Assembly: GCA_903642225.1 (NCBI GenBank)
Contig: CAHJWI010000003.1
Location: 62,001 to 126,000 of the forward strand
Direction of reading: 5' to 3'
Length of the DNA: 64,000 nucleotides
From: Acidobacteriaceae bacterium
GTDB lineage: Bacteria > Acidobacteriota > Terriglobia > Terriglobales > Acidobacteriaceae
Shown: piece after piece, positions 54,917 to 63,777 of the stretch
Position numbering within the stretch: the stretch's first letter is position 1
Layout of the letters: the number at the start of each line of letters is the position of its first letter
Translations under genes and position numbers: made by a program
Notes under the pieces: model-generated
Seen by the model: the letters and a program-made list of their open reading frames with translations, nothing else
What the model was told of the DNA's origin: nothing
Databases searched by the model: none

Positions 54917-55939
54917 CTACATCAACGAAGCCGCGAGCTCCGCATATCTATCGACGGCGTCGCGCAGTTCACTCTTCAGCACCTTCTCCGCCTCGGTGTG
55001 CGCCACGTGGATCGTTCCGGGCCCCAACAGCAGTGGCTCGCCCCAGGCAGTCAGCGACGAGATGTCTGTCGCGTATTTCGCAATCATCGTCTCCCATCCG
55101 TCGATCCGCTTCATCCGTATCGCCGCCAAGTCCAGCGAGTAGTTCACGGCGCATCGGCCACCAACAACACGGTCCACAATCTCCTTTACCGCGCCGGAGT
55201 CTCCCACTGTCCGGATCAGCACCTGCGCCTCCGCTGCATCGGCGATGACATTTGGAGCGCGGCCTCCGCTGAGCAGTCCAACGTTCAACGTGGAAGGCCC
55301 AATCTCCGGGTCGACGGGCAACTCCGCCGCCAGTAAATCGTGCAGCACCGCAATCAGCTTCTCCGTCGCACTGTCGCCCAACTCTGGATACGCTGAGTGC
55401 GCCATCTTCCCACTCGCCGTCAGTACCACGCGCAGCGCGCCCTTGGTCGCCAGCGCCAGCCTGTTCTCCGTCGGCTCGCCGTTGATCAGAAACTGTGACC
55501 CATGCCCATCCTGGTTCGCCACCTTTGCACCAGCCGAGTCCCGCTCCTCGCCGACGACATACAGCAAGCCCACCGGCGTCCCGTTCGCGTACAGCTTCTC
55601 CGCCGCGCACACCTGCGACGCCAGAATCCCCTTCGCATCGCACGATCCGCGACCATACACCCAGATGTCGTCTTCACTGGAGCCAAAGTACGGCGGAACA
55701 GTGTCAAAGTGCGTTGACAGTGTTACGGTCGGCGACGTTCCCGGCATGCGCGCATACACATTGAATCGGTCGCCTTTATCCGGCACGCCCGGGTCTGTCT
55801 GCCGCACCGGCTGCCGCTCCACATCGTAGCCGAGGTCGGCCAAATACCCGGCCAGAAACACACCGCAAACACCTTCGTTGTAGGTTGTCGATTCAATATC
55901 GACCAACGTCCGCGTGAGTTCGATAGGGTCGATGAGCAT
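54917..55939 (-). CDS. M20-family metallopeptidase (ArgE/DapE-like)
   Basis: A 340-aa co-catalytic zinc peptidase or deacylase. Metal ligands and catalytic residues are visible as STHFDTVPPY (His, and Asp two beyond), GRGSCDAKGILA, VGEERDSAGAK and a late HVAHTEAEKV. The dimerisation (lid) domain lies between about 175 and 275. It resembles acetylornithine deacetylase but the substrate cannot be set. It is 49 bases upstream of the photolyase start on the same strand and divergent from deoC. Confidence 0.9.
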   Translation of the reverse strand: MLIDPIELTRTLVDIESTTYNEGVCGVFLAGYLADLGYDVERQPVRQTDPGVPDKGDRFNVYARMPGTSPTVTLSTHFDTVPPYFGSSEDDIWVYGRGSCDAKGILASQVCAAEKLYANGTPVGLLYVVGEERDSAGAKVANQDGHGSQFLINGEPTENRLALATKGALRVVLTASGKMAHSAYPELGDSATEKLIAVLHDLLAAELPVDPEIGPSTLNVGLLSGGRAPNVIADAAEAQVLIRTVGDSGAVKEIVDRVVGGRCAVNYSLDLAAIRMKRIDGWETMIAKYATDISSLTAWGEPLLLGPGTIHVAHTEAEKVLKSELRDAVDRYAELAASLM

Positions 55940-56042
55940 GGGTCAAGAATAACCCGGCATCTCCGGCATCCCGCCTGCCTAAGGGTCTGCTTGCAGACGT
56001 AGAATGGTGCAGCCCGCCGCAGCGGCGATGAGATAACCGCGA

Positions 56043-56807
56043 ATGAACACGCTTCCTCCGTCACCCACAGACATATTTGCTACACAAGCCCTTGGCAGTT
56101 CCGCGGCCCTGGCAGCGGTCTTGGACCACACATTGCTGAAGCCGGAGGCAACGCGACAGCAGGTGTTGCAGCTGTGTGCTGAGGCCGCGGAGCACCGCTT
56201 TGCCTGCGCCATGGTCAATCCCTGCTGGGTTCCACTTGCGGTGAACGCCCTGCTCGGAACGGGTGTGCCCGTCGGCGTAGTCATCGGCTTCCCACTCGGC
56301 GCTACCGCGACCGCGAGCAAGCTCGACGAGGCACATGCCGTAATTGCAGCAGGCGCACACGATATCGACATGGTCCTGAACATCGGGTTCCTGAAGTCAG
56401 GCATGGAGCGAGAAGTGGCCAGCGAGATACGGCAAATTGCTTTGCCTACCCATAGCAGCAGCCGCACCCTCAAGGTCATTCTGGAGACCGCCTTGCTCAC
56501 GGATGACGAAAAGCACCGTGCCTCCCAGCTCGCCGTGGATGCCGGCGTCGATTTCATCAAGACCAGCACCGGCTTCTCCACCGGTGGCGCGACGGTGGAC
56601 GACATCATGCTCATGCGTTCCATCGCGGGGGACCGCTGCGGCGTCAAAGCCTCGGGAGGCGTTCGCTCCCTTGCCGACACAACAATCATGCTTCGAGCCG
56701 GAGCCAATCGCATCGGTGCCAGCGCGTCTGTCCGCATCGTTGCCGAACTCAAGGCTCAGCTTGCAGGCCAGATCCTGCCTTCACCCAGCACAGGTGACTC
56801 CTACTAA
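56043..56807 (+). CDS. deoC: Deoxyribose-phosphate aldolase
   Basis: Cleaves deoxyribose-5-phosphate to glyceraldehyde-3-phosphate and acetaldehyde in nucleoside catabolism. The 254-aa TIM barrel has LDHTLLKPEAT near residue 28, VIGFPLGAT, AHDIDMVLNIGFLKSG, the Schiff-base Lys in VDFIKTSTGFSTGGAT and the second Lys in CGVKASGGVRS. The ATG at 56043 follows a 103-base divergent spacer from the M20 gene. The next gene begins two bases after its stop, a sign of an operon. Confidence 0.96.
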   Translation: MNTLPPSPTDIFATQALGSSAALAAVLDHTLLKPEATRQQVLQLCAEAAEHRFACAMVNPCWVPLAVNALLGTGVPVGVVIGFPLGATATASKLDEAHAVIAAGAHDIDMVLNIGFLKSGMEREVASEIRQIALPTHSSSRTLKVILETALLTDDEKHRASQLAVDAGVDFIKTSTGFSTGGATVDDIMLMRSIAGDRCGVKASGGVRSLADTTIMLRAGANRIGASASVRIVAELKAQLAGQILPSPSTGDSY

Positions 56808-56809
56808 GC

Positions 56810-58759
56810 GTGAGTGACTTCACCACAGATCGCGATGTTAACATCACTTCTGACGCCAGCCCATCGGCTGCGTCAGAGGTACACGCGCCCTCGTACGCGG
56901 TGGAGTTTGAGGGCGACTACCGGCCTGCAACCGCCAGCCGCGAGGTGACGCGAGCGCCCCGCGTCTCGATCCCTTCCACCACAACGGTCACGCCCCACGT
57001 TGATTTTCTGCTGCGACTGGCAGACGCGCTGAACAACACGCTTGACCTGCAAACGCTGATGTTGCGCGTTGCCGAACTCGTGCGCGCTGTCGTCCATTAC
57101 CGCATCTTTGCCATTCTGCTGATCAATGACCGCACCAACGAGCTGTGGATGCGCTTCCAGATTGGTCATGCACCGGAGGTGGAGCGCGCACGTATCAAGC
57201 TGGGCCGCGGCATCGTGGGCCAGGCGGCGTCTACACGTCGCGCGGTGCTGATCGATGACGTGACGCTATCGCCGAATTACATCAATGCCAACCCCGACGT
57301 TCGCAGCGAACTCGCCGTTCCGCTCATCATCAAGAATCGTGTCATCGGCGTCATCGATCTTGAGTCCGAAGAGATCGCCGCTTTTACCGCAGACCAGCAG
57401 CGCCTGCTTGAACTGACGGCATCGCGCATGGCCGTTGCGGTCGAGAACGCACGCCTCTACACCCGCGTCAGCCGGCAGGCCCAGATCCTGACTGTGCTCG
57501 CTGAGATCAGCAAGGAGATCACCAGCATTTTGGATCTGGACGATTTGCTGGAGCGGATCGGAACCCTGCTCAAGCGCGTCGTTGACTTTCAGATGTTTAC
57601 CATCCTGCTGTGGTCCGACCGTACCCAGCAGTTCGAACACCGATTTTCGACAAGATTTGGGGAACGCGTTCGCCGCGAACGTGGTGCCGTGTACGGGGTT
57701 GGTCTCATCGGCTCGGCCGCTCAACTGCGTCAGCCCGTGCTTGCACCTGACGTTCGCAAAGATCCGCGCTATATCGCCGTAAATGCTGATGTGCGCAGCG
57801 AGCTTGCGGTGCCGCTGCTGTACAAGGGCCGTGTGACGGGTGTGCTTGACCTGGAGCATACGCGCGTTAACTACTACAACGAAGACCACCAGAAAACGCT
57901 GACCACGCTCGCCGGCCAGATTGCCATTGCCATTGCGAATGCTGGTCTTTATGCAAGGATCTTCGAGGAAGAGCAGCGGTTGGAGCGCGACCTCGATATG
58001 GCGCGGGAGGTGCAGCTGCGCCTGTTGCCGCCAGCACCCGCGCCGCTGCCGCACGCGGAGTTTGCCTCCCGCTTTCTGCCCGCACGTTCCATTGGTGGCG
58101 ACGTGTACGACTTTATCCCCTACGGTGAGGGCAAGGTCGCGATTGCACTGGGCGACGTCAGCGGCAAGGCGGCGCCGGCAGCACTATATGCCGCGTTGGT
58201 CACAGGCATTCTGCGATCTCTTGCGGTGCTTCGCCTTCCACCAGCGGCCATGCTTGCCGAACTGAACACGCAGTTGCAGGAGCGCAAGCTCGACGGCCAG
58301 TACGTGACTATGCTGTTCGCTGTGTGGAACGACGCTGACCGCACGCTGCAGATTGCCAACGCCGGCAGCATTCAACCCATGCTGGTGACCGACCGCGACA
58401 TCGCAGGCATTGCACCCTTCGGCCTGCATGCGAGCAGCGATACGCAGCACAATCGCCATGTGCATGAGATACGCGCCGAAGGTTTTCCACTCGGCCTTTT
58501 TCCAAATGCCACCTATGAGGATTACACGCTGGCGACTGGCCCTGGCGACCTGCTCGTCTTCTTCTCCGACGGCATCGCCGACGCCGAGAACCAGATTCAC
58601 GATATGTTCGGCACAGAACGCCTTTGCAGTTTGCTGCAATACGCAGAAACCACTACCGCCGAAGAAACCGTTCGCGGGATCTTGGCGGCCGTGAACACCT
58701 TCCAGGCGGGGACGGAGCACTTCGACGACGAAACGCTCGTCATTCTTCGTGTGCTGTAG
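56810..58759 (+). CDS. GAF-GAF-SpoIIE phosphatase (RsbU-like)
   Basis: A 649-aa soluble signalling phosphatase. Domains: a polar N-terminus to about 60, GAF domain 1 (about 70-215: VHYRIFAILLINDRTNELWM, LGRGIVGQAASTRRAVLIDDV, RSELAVPLIIKNRVIGVIDLES), GAF domain 2 (about 235-385) with similar motifs, a short linker, and a PP2C-like SpoIIE domain with AREVQLRLLPP, GGDVYDFIPYGE, LGDVSGKAAPAALYAALV and a late SDGIADAEN. The GTG start lies two bases after deoC, so co-transcription is clear. The ligands of the GAF domains are unknown. Confidence 0.93.
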   Translation: MSDFTTDRDVNITSDASPSAASEVHAPSYAVEFEGDYRPATASREVTRAPRVSIPSTTTVTPHVDFLLRLADALNNTLDLQTLMLRVAELVRAVVHYRIFAILLINDRTNELWMRFQIGHAPEVERARIKLGRGIVGQAASTRRAVLIDDVTLSPNYINANPDVRSELAVPLIIKNRVIGVIDLESEEIAAFTADQQRLLELTASRMAVAVENARLYTRVSRQAQILTVLAEISKEITSILDLDDLLERIGTLLKRVVDFQMFTILLWSDRTQQFEHRFSTRFGERVRRERGAVYGVGLIGSAAQLRQPVLAPDVRKDPRYIAVNADVRSELAVPLLYKGRVTGVLDLEHTRVNYYNEDHQKTLTTLAGQIAIAIANAGLYARIFEEEQRLERDLDMAREVQLRLLPPAPAPLPHAEFASRFLPARSIGGDVYDFIPYGEGKVAIALGDVSGKAAPAALYAALVTGILRSLAVLRLPPAAMLAELNTQLQERKLDGQYVTMLFAVWNDADRTLQIANAGSIQPMLVTDRDIAGIAPFGLHASSDTQHNRHVHEIRAEGFPLGLFPNATYEDYTLATGPGDLLVFFSDGIADAENQIHDMFGTERLCSLLQYAETTTAEETVRGILAAVNTFQAGTEHFDDETLVILRVL

Positions 58760-58776
58760 CTGCTGGTCTGGGCGAG

Positions 58777-59799
58777 TCACTCCGGCCAGGTTGTGTGCGC
58801 GTTGGCCCAGTCCCGTGCGTGATCAAACCGGTCCCGGTCACCCCATACCTTCTGCGACCACTGCGATCCCAGCGCAGTGAATAGCGGCAGCGCTACTGCA
58901 CGGTCCCGGAGGAAGTACGCCAGCAATGCCAGCTGGTTTGTGAACCGCCGATCCGATCCGTATTCCGTAGTCAGGGCAGCGTACCCTCGCTGCACTCGAG
59001 GCCAATCCAGTTCCTTGGCAAGCGTGTTCCCTGGGCCGAATCCTACCAGCGTTGCTGCGAGGCGGAAATACAGCGCATCACCCGCGCCTGCACCTGCACG
59101 ATCCGCGGCCTCCTTCGCGTATGCCGCTGCCTCTCCGGGCGCGCCGTACCATTTGGGCTTCAAGAAGTTTGCATATTCCTGCTGCAGGTAGAAGTACCCG
59201 GCATCGAGGGCGATTCCACGCTCCATAACCGCCTTCTCCCGGTCCGGCTCCCAGCCCTGCGCAAGGCCCACCGTCATCATGGAACTGAACCACTGCGGGC
59301 ACATGGGAGCCATCGACTCCGACCCGTGCAAGACCGCCTCTGCTTCCTGGATTCGCTGCTGAAAGAGCGGCCAGCGGTCTTTTGGGACGTCGTCTGCGAA
59401 GCTTTTGCCACGCGCAACCCACGCCCAACGCGTGAGGCTGGTTGCAAGTGCCACTCGAGCCGTGACCGACTTTGGGCTTGCCACCATCCACTCACGCAGC
59501 AGGTTCAGGTGCGCAACGGTGTCAGGCTCCGTCCTCTCCGGACGGTCTAGCGCGCCATAGAACTGGTGCAGTCGCCACGCTCCGCCATGCGATCGTGTGC
59601 GGTCACGGCGCAGCTGGTCTGCGAGCGCATCCAGGTCTGCAAACCTGCGTTCCACCAGCATTGTCGCCACGCGCACGGCAAAGCTGCCGTCCGCTGCGTC
59701 GACCTCGGTTTCCGCGTCCGGAACCGCAGCGGGTGCCTGTGCACGCGCACTGCCGCCCAGAAGCGTTACGGCCAGAATCACAGCTGACAGTCTTCGCAT
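58777..59799 (-). CDS. Exported DUF4034-like protein
   Basis: A 340-aa protein with a signal peptide (MRRLSAVILAVTLLGGSARA). The mature part is helical with a TPR-like pattern and the sequence GGAWRLHQFYGAL..., LREWMVASPKSVTARVALATSLTRWAWVARG, and SSMMTVGLAQGW, as in DUF4034-type proteins, a family without known function. It is convergent with the GAF-SpoIIE gene, 17 bases apart, and divergent from aroA. Confidence 0.75.
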   Translation of the reverse strand: MRRLSAVILAVTLLGGSARAQAPAAVPDAETEVDAADGSFAVRVATMLVERRFADLDALADQLRRDRTRSHGGAWRLHQFYGALDRPERTEPDTVAHLNLLREWMVASPKSVTARVALATSLTRWAWVARGKSFADDVPKDRWPLFQQRIQEAEAVLHGSESMAPMCPQWFSSMMTVGLAQGWEPDREKAVMERGIALDAGYFYLQQEYANFLKPKWYGAPGEAAAYAKEAADRAGAGAGDALYFRLAATLVGFGPGNTLAKELDWPRVQRGYAALTTEYGSDRRFTNQLALLAYFLRDRAVALPLFTALGSQWSQKVWGDRDRFDHARDWANAHTTWPE

Positions 59800-60031
59800 C
59801 GATTCCCTCCGCCAACGTTTTAAGTTATCGCGTAGCGGTTCCTAAGAAAGAGGATATGTTCCGCTCCGGTTGCCAGTGCAGAAGTCATACCGTGTGCCGC
59901 GGGCCTGGTACGCTCGCCCGCGCCCGTTCGGAAGGTACTCGCAAGCTATGCTGCTGTAAACGCTGCGAAGCTACGCGCTGAGAGGCGGAGAGTCAAGCAC
60001 GATCTGCAGGGATGCTTCAGCATCGGAGTAT

Positions 60032-60069
60032 TCGGGGCGGTGTTAATCACTCGGGGCGGTGTTAATCGC
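60032..60069. repeat. 19-bp tandem repeat upstream of aroA
   Basis: TCGGGGCGGTGTTAATCAC (60032-60050) and TCGGGGCGGTGTTAATCGC (60051-60069) differ at one base. They end 19 bases before the aroA start, so they could be paired protein-binding sites over the promoter or a simple duplication. The remaining intergenic sequence (59800-60031) holds no recognisable gene. Confidence 0.85.
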
Positions 60070-60088
60070 TGCGGTACCCTATTAAAGC

Positions 60089-61375
60089 ATGCAGCACACT
60101 GAAGTCATCTCCCCCGCGCGCACGGTGCGCGGCAGCGTTCTTCTCCCTGGCGACAAGAGCATCTCTCACCGCTATGCCATGCTCGCCGGCCTTGCCCACG
60201 GCACGTCGCGTATCAGCAACTTCTCAACGGGGGCTGACCCGCACAGCTCACTGGCCTGTATGGCCCAGCTGGGTGCAACCGTTGATAAGGACGGCGGCAC
60301 GATCGCGGTTACCGGCGCAAGCGGCAGATTTCATCAGCCGGCGGATGCGCTTGATTGCGGCAACTCCGGCAGCACCATGCGCATGCTCGCCGGCCTGGTT
60401 GCACCGCACAACGGAGACTTCACCTTTGTCGGTGATGCGTCGCTCACGAAGCGGCCCATGGAGCGCATTCGCGGACCGCTGACCGCGATGGGTGCACGCA
60501 TCGACCTGACGGAAGGCCACGCGCCGATGACCGTGCATGGTGGCCCGCTTACCGCGATCGCCTTCGACGCACCTATTGCCTCTGCCCAGGTCAAGACCGC
60601 TATCCTCTTTGCCGGCCTGCAGGCCAGCGGCACCACGGAGCTCAAGGAAGCCGTGCGCACACGCGATCATTCCGAGCACGCCCTGCGGGCCTTTGGCGCA
60701 GACCTTGACGGCGACCGAGATGGCATCCGCATCGTCGGCGGCCAGCAGTTGAAGGCCGTCGACCTGACCGTGCCCGGCGATCTCAGCTCCGCGGCGTTTT
60801 TCCTGTGTGCCGCCGCCCTCTTCCCGGATTCCCAGATCGTCTTCGACGGCCTCGGCATGAATCCGTCCCGCGCTGCCCTGCTCGACGTCATGGTTGCACT
60901 CGGCCTCAAAATTCAGGTGCTCAACCTGGAAGAAGCCCACGGCGAACTTACCGGCACGGTCCAGGCAAACGGTAGTTCTACCCTGAAGGGCATGACCATT
61001 AGCGGTGCGCTCACTGCTGCCCTGATCGACGAGCTGCCTGTCCTCGCGGCCATCGCCCCCTTCACACGCGACGGCATTACGATCCGCGATGCCTCAGAAC
61101 TTCGCGTGAAAGAGTCCGACCGCATCGCCCTCGTCGTCCAGAACCTTCGCAGTATGGGTGCAGAAGTCACAGAACAGGCAGACGGCATGAGCATTCCCGG
61201 CGGGCAGGCTCTGCACGGTGGTGTGATTGATTCGGGCGACGACCACCGTATCGCCATGGCCTTCTCCATTGCCGCCCTGCGCGCCACCGGTGACACCATG
61301 ATCCAGGGCGCGGAAGCTGCGGCCATCAGCTTTCCGGAGTTCTTCACCCTTCTCCGCCACATCTCCCAAAGCTAG
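60089..61375 (+). CDS. aroA: 3-phosphoshikimate 1-carboxyvinyltransferase (EPSP synthase)
   Basis: Joins PEP and shikimate-3-phosphate in aromatic amino acid synthesis. The 428-aa product has the family motifs: LLPGDKSISHRYAMLAGLAHG near residue 20, LDCGNSGSTMRMLAGL near 90, SLTKRPMERIRGPL, SAQVKTAILFAGLQASG, DLSSAAFFLCAA and RVKESDRIALVVQNLR with the catalytic Glu. ATG 60089 follows the 19-bp tandem repeat. Other shikimate genes are absent. The class I or II (glyphosate-tolerance) type was not resolved. Confidence 0.97.
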   Translation: MQHTEVISPARTVRGSVLLPGDKSISHRYAMLAGLAHGTSRISNFSTGADPHSSLACMAQLGATVDKDGGTIAVTGASGRFHQPADALDCGNSGSTMRMLAGLVAPHNGDFTFVGDASLTKRPMERIRGPLTAMGARIDLTEGHAPMTVHGGPLTAIAFDAPIASAQVKTAILFAGLQASGTTELKEAVRTRDHSEHALRAFGADLDGDRDGIRIVGGQQLKAVDLTVPGDLSSAAFFLCAAALFPDSQIVFDGLGMNPSRAALLDVMVALGLKIQVLNLEEAHGELTGTVQANGSSTLKGMTISGALTAALIDELPVLAAIAPFTRDGITIRDASELRVKESDRIALVVQNLRSMGAEVTEQADGMSIPGGQALHGGVIDSGDDHRIAMAFSIAALRATGDTMIQGAEAAAISFPEFFTLLRHISQS

Positions 61376-61420
61376 CGGTCACGCTTGTGCTTCCATGCCA
61401 ATTCCGGTCTTGAAACAACG

Positions 61421-62590
61421 ATGACGACACACCGCCTACGGACCACACTCAGCCTGGTGCTGGTCCTTGTCTGCTTCTGCCTTTGCGTGCGCCGCGCACC
61501 TGCCCAGATCACCCCGCTTCAGCCAGGCAAGCGGGCCCGCGTCATCGTCTTCGTCCACGGTTTGCACGGCGACCGCACCTCATGGCGCGCTGCCAATGGC
61601 ACGTACTGGCCGGACTTGATGAAGGCAGACCCTCGCTTTGCCTACTCCGACGTTGTCGTCGCGCAATACCCTTCGCCACCGTCCGGCGGCAAAAGCTCCA
61701 GCCTCCAGCTTTCCGAAATCCTTTGGGCGAACCTTCGGCAGGACCACGTCTGGGAGCATCGCGAGATTGTTTTCGTGGCTCACAGTTTAGGCGGCATCCT
61801 GGTGGAAGAGATGCTGCTACGGCACCCGACAGACGCGGCCCGAGTAAAGTTCATCGTCTCCTACGGCACGCCGCATGAGGGTTCGACCGTTGCCCGCATA
61901 GCCTCCTTTTACGACAAGGACCCGTTGCTGAACGACCTGAGCGATGCTGGCAGCAATATCTTTCTTTCAAACCTTGAAAGCACCTGGCGCGGCAGTCCGC
62001 AGGTGAACGGGATCCACCGCTTCTGCGCCTATGAGACTGAGGATACTCAGCCGGAAGACGGCTGGATGCGTTACCTGCGACCGCACACCCGCGTTGTGAG
62101 CTACTTCAGCGCGACCTACGGCTGTGATGTGACTACGCCGCCGCAGGCAGTTCACGCTGACCACATCCACATGATCAAGCCGGCCAATCGTACCGACGCC
62201 GCGTATGACTTCTTTCGCCGCGTGTATCGCGACAACCCCATTACGGAGCACCAGACCGTTACCCGTGAGGCAGTAGTTGCCGGCCTGACAGCGGCGTGCA
62301 ACCAGGAGAACCGCAACCCCGACCTGCACGTCCCCGTCGCACTCGACAGCACACTCCATGAAAAAGTTCGCTCCGCCGCAGCCTTCCTTGTGGACACGGT
62401 CGACATTCGCGACATCGATCCCAATCCACCGGTCGTTACACGCATAGGCAGCGACGGTGCCGCCCATGTCAGCTACGGCTTTAAGGGTCCTGGCAAAACC
62501 GTACTCGTCTGCGTCAACACGGGCCGCGCCACTCTGAAGGTTGAATTCACCATTGACCAGGAAGTGCCCATTCGCGAACCGGGCAATTAG
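61421..62590 (+). CDS. Exported lipase/esterase-like alpha/beta hydrolase
   Basis: A protein of about 389 aa with a signal peptide (MTTHRLRTTLSLVLVLVCFC, cleavage near APAQ). It has the oxyanion segment IVFVHGLHGDRTSWR, the nucleophile motif VFVAHSLGGILVEEMLLRH (GHSxG-like, here AHSLGG), SYGTPHEGSTVARI, and a catalytic His probably in HADHIHMIKP. The C-terminal third is unlike standard lipases and may be a separate beta domain. An upstream ATG would lose the signal position. Substrate unknown. It follows aroA by 45 bases. Confidence 0.82.
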   Translation: MTTHRLRTTLSLVLVLVCFCLCVRRAPAQITPLQPGKRARVIVFVHGLHGDRTSWRAANGTYWPDLMKADPRFAYSDVVVAQYPSPPSGGKSSSLQLSEILWANLRQDHVWEHREIVFVAHSLGGILVEEMLLRHPTDAARVKFIVSYGTPHEGSTVARIASFYDKDPLLNDLSDAGSNIFLSNLESTWRGSPQVNGIHRFCAYETEDTQPEDGWMRYLRPHTRVVSYFSATYGCDVTTPPQAVHADHIHMIKPANRTDAAYDFFRRVYRDNPITEHQTVTREAVVAGLTAACNQENRNPDLHVPVALDSTLHEKVRSAAAFLVDTVDIRDIDPNPPVVTRIGSDGAAHVSYGFKGPGKTVLVCVNTGRATLKVEFTIDQEVPIREPGN

Positions 62591-62657
62591 CACCTACTTG
62601 AGAAAGATGTGCGCCCCATGTCTGAATTCTGAAACATGGGTTCAGCAGCCCGCCCCC

Positions 62658-63719
62658 CTACGGCCGACCCAGCAGCTCCGCTACTGCATGCAAGACCTCT
62701 GCCACGCTTACCTCGTCAATCACGTAGTCTTCCGGCGCGGGCGGTAGGAAGTCCCGATTCTTAAGAATCCGATACCGGGGATTGCCGACCGGCAGCCACT
62801 CATGCGCCGGCGACCACGCCGGTGCAATCACTACCGCCGGCAGGCCCACGGCACGCGCCACGTGCAGCGGCCCCGTGTCCAGCACAACGCCCAGGTCGCA
62901 ACCCGCCAGCACCGCCGCAAGCTCCTGGATCGTCGTCCGCCCCGCAATGCTGGTGGTTGAGAAACCGATCTGCGTCCGCAGGTCATCGATCGCTTTCGCC
63001 TCTTCAGCAGTCCCCACAAAGATCAACTGCGCACCGTACTGCTCGCGCAGCCCGTGCGCCAGCTCCACCCAACGCTCCGGTCGCCACTTCTTGAACTGTG
63101 TCACAGAGGTTTGTGTGGCAAGTGCAATGCGAGGACTGTCACAAAGAGGCAGAAGCAACGATTCTGCGAAGTCGACGCCACGCACCGGGTAGATACGCGG
63201 CTCTCGCGAGGCCGGCAGCGCTGCCGTGGACGAGGCAATGGGAAGCAGCCGCAGGTTGTTTTCGATCTGGCTCAAAGCAGGGTTCCAATGCACGTGCTCA
63301 TGCAACAGATTGCCATGCACCGCAAATCCTATCCGCCGCGAGGGCCCGGCCAGCAACGCAGCCAGCGTGATCTTTGTGCGCTCGTTGCCGGTACTCAGCA
63401 ATGTGGTCCAAGGCTGCCCGTCAAACAGCGACGCACCGCGGAGCGCCCGCACCGCTCCGGTGAGATCTTTCAGCGGATTCGGCGTGAGCACGGTGCGTTC
63501 TATGTGTGGGTTCCCTTCCCATACCTGGGCCGCCATGCCACCAGAGGCCATGATGATGCGCGCGTCAGGCTCAGCCGCCTTCAGTGCCTCCACCAGCGGC
63601 GTCGCGTGCACCACCGTGCCCAATGCCGACTGGTATTGCAACAGCAAATAGTTGTCGTTCCGCCGAAGCGCGCCGGGCCGCACCAGCCGCTCCGCAAAGC
63701 TAAAGACTCCAGAGATCAC
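62658..63719 (-). CDS. Glycosyltransferase family 9 (heptosyltransferase-like)
   Basis: A 353-aa GT-B glycosyltransferase related to LPS heptosyltransferases. Marks: LLLQYQSALGTVVHATPLVEAL (the family's GD-x-hyphenated N-terminal loop is less clear), RIGFAVHGNLLHEHVH, the WRPERWVELAHGL donor-domain segment, IAGRTTIQELAAVLAGCDLGVVLDTGPLHVARAVGLP with the conserved D-T/S-G motif. It probably adds a sugar to cell-surface glycolipid. It stands alone, convergent with the lipase-like gene 67 bases away, and 58 bases downstream of the BFN-domain gene. Confidence 0.88.
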   Translation of the reverse strand: MISGVFSFAERLVRPGALRRNDNYLLLQYQSALGTVVHATPLVEALKAAEPDARIIMASGGMAAQVWEGNPHIERTVLTPNPLKDLTGAVRALRGASLFDGQPWTTLLSTGNERTKITLAALLAGPSRRIGFAVHGNLLHEHVHWNPALSQIENNLRLLPIASSTAALPASREPRIYPVRGVDFAESLLLPLCDSPRIALATQTSVTQFKKWRPERWVELAHGLREQYGAQLIFVGTAEEAKAIDDLRTQIGFSTTSIAGRTTIQELAAVLAGCDLGVVLDTGPLHVARAVGLPAVVIAPAWSPAHEWLPVGNPRYRILKNRDFLPPAPEDYVIDEVSVAEVLHAVAELLGRP

Positions 63720-63777
63720 TCTTCCAGCATAGCGAACAGCAGGTCGTATGCAGCGGCGTCACGACGCCGAGGCCGAC

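Noticed and set aside
53132-60069. Short direct repeats as a CRISPR remnant
   Set aside because: There are only two adjacent copies at each place, with no spacers and no cas genes.
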